From PALSA-612 sp963711315 (lineage in GTDB: Bacteria; Actinomycetota; Thermoleophilia; Gaiellales; Gaiellaceae), in assembly GCA_963711315.1 (NCBI GenBank), contig CAVQDQ010000002.1, forward strand, positions 310,001 to 374,000: a stretch of DNA of 64,000 nt, read 5' to 3'. Below the pieces are notes generated by a model that did no database searches, had not been told where the DNA came from, and saw nothing but the letters and a program-made list of their open reading frames with translations. Below are positions 59,633 through 64,000 of the stretch, piece after piece. Numbering within the stretch: the first letter of the stretch is position 1; each line of letters begins with the position of its first letter. The translations under genes and the position numbers were made by a program.

Positions 59633-61220
59633 GTGAGCCCAGTGGCGGACCTACAGCTCGAGCAGTCGCAGCCTGGCCGGCTCGGCCGCGCGCTCCGTCT
59701 GCCCGTGCTTCGCGCCTTCGGTGCGCGCATCCCACTCGTCGCGAGGATCGCGCTCGCGAGCGCGCTCCTCGCCGTGCTCATCGCGGCAGCGTTCGCCATT
59801 CTCGTGATCACGCTCTCCGACCTGCGGTCGACGACCACGGCGGCGAACCGCTCGAAGGACATCACCTCCGCGACGCTCGTGCTGGAGCAGGACCTGCTGC
59901 AGCTCGATGCCGCCCTGCGTGGCTTCATCAACACCGGCGACCGGAGGTTCCTGCGCGCATGGCGGAACGTCCGCGAGGACCTCCCGGCGTCGACCGCGAC
60001 CCTCACCAGGAGCGCGGCCGGGAGCGAAGGACAGGAGCAGCGCGCCCGGCAACTCGTCGAGGCCGTCCGCGAGTACGAGCAGGACTACGCCGTGCCGATC
60101 GTCGGCATCGCGGAGTTCAGCCCGGCGGCGGCGCGCTCGCCTGTCGCTCTCGCGGAAGGGCGCAGGCGGCTCGACGCGCTGCGGCGGCGAGGTCACACAG
60201 ATGCTGACCACGGAGAACGATCTCGCGGCCGCGCGTACCTCGTCGGCAACGAACCAGGCGAACCGGGCCATCCTCGTGGGCCTTGGTGCGCTCGCCATAT
60301 CGGTGTTCCTCGTCCTGCTGTTCGGCGTCGAGCTCTCGCGCGCGGTCGCCCACCCGGTGCGACGCGTGTCGGAAGCAGCGAAGCATGTGGCCGCAGGCGA
60401 TCTGTCAGTACGCATCCCGGAGCGAGGCCCTGCAGAGGTCTACGACCTCTCCGCCGCCTTCAACGAGATGGCGATCTCGCTCGAGCGAAACAAGCAGGAG
60501 TTGGAAGACCAGAACCGCCAGCTCCGTGAGTCGGAACGGTTGCGTAACGAGCTGATCAGCGTCATCTCGCACGAGGTGCGCACGCCGCTCGCCTGCGTTC
60601 TCGGCTACGCGTCGCTGCTGCAGACGCGGCCCGTCGACGACGAGACGCGGGAAAAGTACCTCTCGATCATCTCCGACGAGGCGCGCCGGCTCGAGGGCCT
60701 CGTCAGCGAGCTCGTGGACGTGAGGCGCATAGAGGAAGGCCGGCTCGAGCTGGAAATGGAGGCGTTCGACCTCGGGACGCTGCTCGAGGAGCAGGTGCGG
60801 TCTTTCAGTCACCGTAGCGAGCGGCACACGATCGACTTCGAGCCGGGGAGCAGTGCTCTCGAGGTACGTGCCGACCGTGGCCGGATCGCACAGGTGATCG
60901 CCAACCTGCTCGGAAACGCCATCAAGTACTCGCCCGACGGAGGCCAGGTGACGGTGGAGGCGGGAATACGTCGCGGCAAGGTGCGCGTCAGCGTGCGGGA
61001 TCAAGGAATCGGCATCCCCGAGTCCGCGCGGTCGCGGATCTTTACGAAGTTCTTCCGCGGCGAAGCCGGCGCCGGAGGCATCGGCGGCATGGGCCTTGGG
61101 CTCGCAGTGTCGCGGGAGATCGTGGAGGCGCACGGAGGCCGCATGGGCTTCGACACGACGGTCGGTGGCGGCTCGGTCTTCTGGTTCGAGCTGGCGCCGG
61201 CTACGTCGGCGCAGGTGTGA
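59633..61220 (+). CDS. CHASE3-HAMP sensor histidine kinase, one frameshift
   Basis: TM1 (IALASALLAVLIAAAFAILV), an extracytoplasmic four-helix CHASE3-like domain (LEQDLLQLDAALRGFINTGD), TM2 (AILVGLGALAISVFLVLLFG), HAMP, HisKA with phospho-His in SVISHEVRTPLACVLG, and HATPase_c (NLLGNAIKYSPDGG; DQGIGIPESARSRIF; GMGLGLAVSREIVEAHGG). The frame changes by +1 near 60184, repaired to LDALRGEVTQMLTTEND. About 528 residues. Signal unknown. Cognate of the preceding receiver. Confidence 0.9.
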
Positions 61221-61273
61221 AAACTTCCTGAACTTCCCCGCGCCGGCTTGGCGGCTCGGCTATCAATCTCCAT

Positions 61274-61684
61274 ATGAACCGCATTCACATTGCGACCGCC
61301 CTCGTCGGGCTGGCGCTCGTCGTGCCCGTGGCGGCTGCGAAGCCAAAGGCACCCGTGTCCTCGTTCGTCGACCCGACGTTCGGCAAGGTGTTATCTCGTG
61401 TCGACAAGCAGGTTCTCTACTACTGGCAGGTCGAGAAGAAGGCCGGCGGCAGGGTGCGTTGCGTCAGCTCCTGTGCGAAAGCCTGGCCGCCGCTGATCGT
61501 GAAGTCCGCGAAGCTCGTGCCCAAGAGGATCCCCGGGCTGAGCGGCGTCTTCGGCACCGTGCGACGGCCCGACGGCAGGCTTCAGGTGACGCGGAACAAG
61601 CTCCCGGTCTACACGTACGCGCACGAGCGCCCGCGGCAAGTGCTCTGCGACAACGTCGGCGGCTGGTTCGTCGTCCGTCTCTAG
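61274..61684 (+). CDS. Secreted protein with lipoprotein_15 repeats (PF03640-type)
   Basis: 136 residues. Signal peptide ATALVGLALVVPVAAA. Two repeats follow, the first with CVSSCAKAWPPLIV and the second with RPDGRLQVTRNKLPVYTYAH, the hallmark of the short 'secreted repeat of unknown function'. Unlike many members it has no lipobox Cys. A third Cys (VLCDNVGGWFVV) replaces the usual Gly-rich end. Role unknown; some homologues are linked to redox or electron-transfer loci. Confidence 0.82.
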   Translation: MNRIHIATALVGLALVVPVAAAKPKAPVSSFVDPTFGKVLSRVDKQVLYYWQVEKKAGGRVRCVSSCAKAWPPLIVKSAKLVPKRIPGLSGVFGTVRRPDGRLQVTRNKLPVYTYAHERPRQVLCDNVGGWFVVRL

Positions 61685-61702
61685 GCGTTTCTCGTCACAA
61701 AA

Positions 61703-61733
61703 CGCCGAGGGGGCCGTTACGGCCCCCTCGGCG
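61703..61733. terminator. Bidirectional 14-bp hairpin between convergent genes
   Basis: Perfect stem 61703-61716 with 61720-61733, loop TTA. It lies 18 bases after the plus-strand stop and 20 bases after the minus-strand stop at 61754, so it can serve both genes. On the minus strand TTTTG follows the stem, a weak U-run. Confidence 0.75.
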
Positions 61734-61753
61734 CTCGGGGAGGGTGATGCGTG

Positions 61754-62449
61754 CTACGCGTCCGGCGGGGCGAGCGGGACGAATGCGCCGTCCATGGGAC
61801 CGCCGAACCTGTGGTGGAACCTCAGGCCCGGCCCCCGGGGCCCGGTTCCGTTCACGAGGTCGTCGATGCCCGACTCGAGCCTTTGAAGCAGCTCGTCGCG
61901 CTGGGCGGCCGTGATCGTGCCTTCCTGTACGGCGTTGTCGAGCTTCTCTCTCGCGCTGGCAAGCAACGCCTGCTCCAGGCCGGAGACGCTCTTGCCCTCG
62001 GCCTCGGCGATCTCGGCGAGGGTCTGGCCGTTGCGAAGCCGCTGATGGAGCTCGGCCTCGGTCAGGCCGAGGTAGTCGGCGGCGCCGTCCAGCCAGGGGC
62101 CGCCCTCGACGTGGAAGTGTGGCCCGAAGCCGAACCCGAAGCCGAGCGGGCCGAGGAAGTCGCCGGACTGGATCCGCGTTCGGATCTCGGCGGCTTCCGT
62201 TTCGGTGATGCGGCCTGCGGCGACGGCGGCGTCGAGGCGCTCGAGCGCAGCGGCCTTGTACGCGTTCTGGAGCTCCGTCGTCGTCACTCCGAGCTTCTCG
62301 GCGACGGCCTCCTGAAAGGCCTTTTGCTCCACCTTGGGATCGAAGACATCTTTCGTGGCCGCGATGGCAGCGCCGGCGCCAACGCAGACGGCCAGCAAGA
62401 CCGCACCCACGACGAGAGTGGGCTTGGTCGCGAATCGGTTGGTGCTCAT
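61754..62449 (-). CDS. Exported helical-repeat protein with His/Gly-rich segments
   Basis: 231 residues from ATG 62449 (AAAGGAG upstream). Signal anchor VVGAVLLAVCVGAGAAIA. Two related helical repeats: LGVTTTELQNAYKAAALERL...ITETEAAEIRTRI and LGLTEAELHQRLRNGQTLAE...ITAAQRDELLQRL, separated by a Gly/Phe/His segment (FGFGFGPHFHVEGG) and ended by LRFHHRFGGPMDG. The His clusters suggest metal binding, and the all-helical periplasmic layout recalls CpxP/ZraP-type accessory proteins. It is the third gene after a response regulator and a kinase. Role inferred only from this context. Confidence 0.7.
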   Translation of the reverse strand: MSTNRFATKPTLVVGAVLLAVCVGAGAAIAATKDVFDPKVEQKAFQEAVAEKLGVTTTELQNAYKAAALERLDAAVAAGRITETEAAEIRTRIQSGDFLGPLGFGFGFGPHFHVEGGPWLDGAADYLGLTEAELHQRLRNGQTLAEIAEAEGKSVSGLEQALLASAREKLDNAVQEGTITAAQRDELLQRLESGIDDLVNGTGPRGPGLRFHHRFGGPMDGAFVPLAPPDA

Positions 62450-62515
62450 AGGGCTCCTTTCGTCGTTCACGCTGCCCATCGAACCAGGCAACCCTAAGAG
62501 GCTCCTGAACGCTGG

Positions 62516-63839
62516 CTAAGAGCTCTCGATGAGCTGGAGACGCACGATCGTGCCGCCTCCGTCCGCCCGTGCGGCGCTGACGCTGCCTCCGTGTGCCTCG
62601 GCCACCTGACGCACGATCGCGAGGCCGAGGCCCGAGCCTGGCTGGCCACGTGCCTCGGGGGCACGGTAAAAGCGGTCGAAGACCTTCGGCAGGTCTTCTT
62701 CGGCGATGCCCGGCCCATGGTCACGGATCGAGACGGCGGCATCCGCCACGCGCACTTCGACCGTTCCGTCGTCGGGGCTCCACTTGACGGCGTTGTCGAG
62801 CAGGTTGGAGACGGCGCGGTGCAGGCGCTCGCGCGAGCCGTGGACGACGCTCTCGTCGAGCGTCGTCTCGAAGGTGATCTCCGTCGCCCGGCGGCGCGCA
62901 CGGTCGACGGCGTCCGCTACGAGCTGGTCGAGCCGGAGGTCTTCTTCGAACCATTCCGGCTCGCCGTCGCGCGCAAGGTCGACGACGTCGGCGATCAGTC
63001 GCGAGAGCTCGTCCAGCTCGGCATCCACGTCGTCGAGCAGCCGCCGCCGCTCGTCGTCCGGCAGCGCCTCGGCCCTACCCAGTATCTCGACGTTCGTGCG
63101 CAGGCTCGTCAGCGGGGTGCGTAGCTCGTGCGACGCATCAGAGATGAGGCGGCGCTGGGCTTCCACAGACTCTTCGAGTGCCGCCAGCATCGTGTTGAAC
63201 GCGACCGCGAGACGTCCCAGCTCGTCCTTGCGGTCCGTGTCCACCCTGCGGCGAAGATCGTGCGTCGCGGTGATGTCCTCGGCGGCCTCCGTCAGCCTGC
63301 GGGTAGGCACAAGCGCGGAGTGCGCGACGCCGAGGCCGAGCAAGGCTGCCAGACCGCTGCCGCCGACGGCTACCGCGAGCAAGATCCAGCGCAGCCGGTC
63401 GAGCACATCGTCCACCTCGGTCAGCGGGCGTGCGATCTGGAGCGCGAGCCCCTGTGCGTAGGGGACGGCGGCGATGCGCACGTGCGTGCCCGAGACGCTC
63501 GCGTCGCTGAGAAAGGCGTCCTCTGCTCCGGCCGCGATCGCGGATCGTGCGCTCGTCCACCGGGAGCGCGAGTGTCGCGCCGGGCCCGCGGAACGTCCTG
63601 CCGTCCGCGGCGACGATCTGGAAATACCCCCCCGCCTCGCCGAGCAGGGGATCCTTCACGTGCGGGAAGCCCTCGCCAAAGGGCCCACGCTCGACCGCCG
63701 CCGCTCGTGCGCGCAGAGACGCGTCGACTTCGCCGCGCAGCTCGCTGCGCACGACGAAGTAGACGGCGATGGATGCGAGCACGACCGCGGCGGCCACCGC
63801 GAGGGCGGCCGAGAGCGTCAGTCGAGCGCGCAGCGTCAT
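62516..63839 (-). CDS. Sensor histidine kinase, EnvZ/BaeS type, one frameshift
   Basis: TM1 (LSAALAVAAAVVLASIAVYF), a periplasmic domain of about 120 residues, TM2 (WILLAVAVGGSGLAALLGLG), HAMP (VPTRRLTEAAEDITATHDLR), HisKA with ISDASHELRTPLTSLRTNVE and HATPase_c (NLLDNAVKWSPDDG; DHGPGIAEEDLPKVFDRFYR; GSGLGLAIVRQVAEAHGG). The frame changes by +1 near 63543 in the periplasmic part. About 440 residues. The ATG overlaps the stop of the response regulator (ATGA). Confidence 0.9.
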
Positions 63840-64000
63840 TGCTCGCGCAGCGCGTAGCCGACGCCGCGCACCGTATGGATCAGGCGCGGCTCACCGCCTG
63901 CCTCTGTCTTCCGCCGCAGGTAGCCGACGTACACCTCGAGCGAGTTCGAGGTGGGACCGAAGTCGTAGCCCCAGACGCGCTCGAAGATCACGGAGCGCGT
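63836..64000 (-). CDS. OmpR-family response regulator, C-terminal fragment
   Basis: The last 54 residues before TGA form the end of a winged-helix DNA-binding domain: FERVWGYDFGPTSNSLEVYV, GYLRRKTEAG and LIHTVRGVGYALRE, the classical OmpR/PhoB recognition helix and wing. The receiver domain lies beyond the window. It is the cognate regulator of the overlapping kinase gene. Confidence 0.93.
   Translation of the reverse strand, partial: TRSVIFERVWGYDFGPTSNSLEVYVGYLRRKTEAGGEPRLIHTVRGVGYALREQ

Overview
The window is 64 kb of very GC-rich, densely packed bacterial chromosome. Gene content and codon bias fit an actinobacterium, most likely a deep lineage such as Thermoleophilia (inference; no rRNA or other phylogenetic marker was aligned). 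GTG starts are frequent, 1 to 4 base stop/start overlaps are common, and many first-in-operon genes have a -10-like TANNNT box only 6 to 8 bases before the start codon, which suggests leaderless mRNAs. No tRNA, rRNA, CRISPR array, transposase or prophage was recognised. The only RNA gene is ssrA (tmRNA).

Layout. 1-4.6 kb: peptide ABC transporter (end of the binding protein, two permeases, two ATPases). 4.6-5.9 kb: an orphan anti-sigma-like protein and an opposed lipoprotein, separated by hairpins. 6-8 kb: atpD-atpC without the rest of the ATP synthase operon. 7.9-20.2 kb: methyl-cycle and methionine-salvage genes (metH, a MerR regulator plus S-adenosylhomocysteine hydrolase, mtnA) interleaved with envelope and nucleotide-sugar genes (LCP ligase, UDP-sugar dehydrogenase, two nucleotidyltransferases, a cupin). 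20.3-29.7 kb: housekeeping run comF, short hpf, secA, prfB (with the classical programmed frameshift), ftsE-ftsX, an RNase II family exonuclease and a cyclic-nucleotide-binding protein.

29.7-38.2 kb (minus strand): a tightly overlapping seven-gene polysaccharide cluster with four soluble-type glycosyltransferases, a flippase and two large membrane proteins. 38.3-41.6 kb: a secreted coiled-coil protein, a sialidase-like propeller and an alpha/beta hydrolase fused to a nucleotide cyclase. 41.6-42.5 kb: smpB and ssrA, ended by a perfect 13-bp hairpin. 42.7-53 kb: accessory metabolism and regulation (Holin-X-like membrane protein, BBE-type flavoprotein, phosphotransferase, terpenoid-cyclase-fold protein, membrane-bound cyclase, winged-helix regulator with divergent MFS exporter, CBS and VOC proteins). 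53-56 kb: secreted hydrolase and PhoD phosphatase. 56-64 kb: signal transduction, with a REC-GAF-GGDEF-REC-HD-GYP protein, a response regulator plus CHASE3 kinase, and a second two-component pair followed by an exported helical-repeat protein.

About 24 single-base indels interrupt otherwise intact conserved genes, about 20 of them +1 insertions. Five lie in metH and three in secA, both central genes, so I read them as sequencing or assembly error rather than gene decay. Affected genes are annotated as single CDS spans with the break points given.
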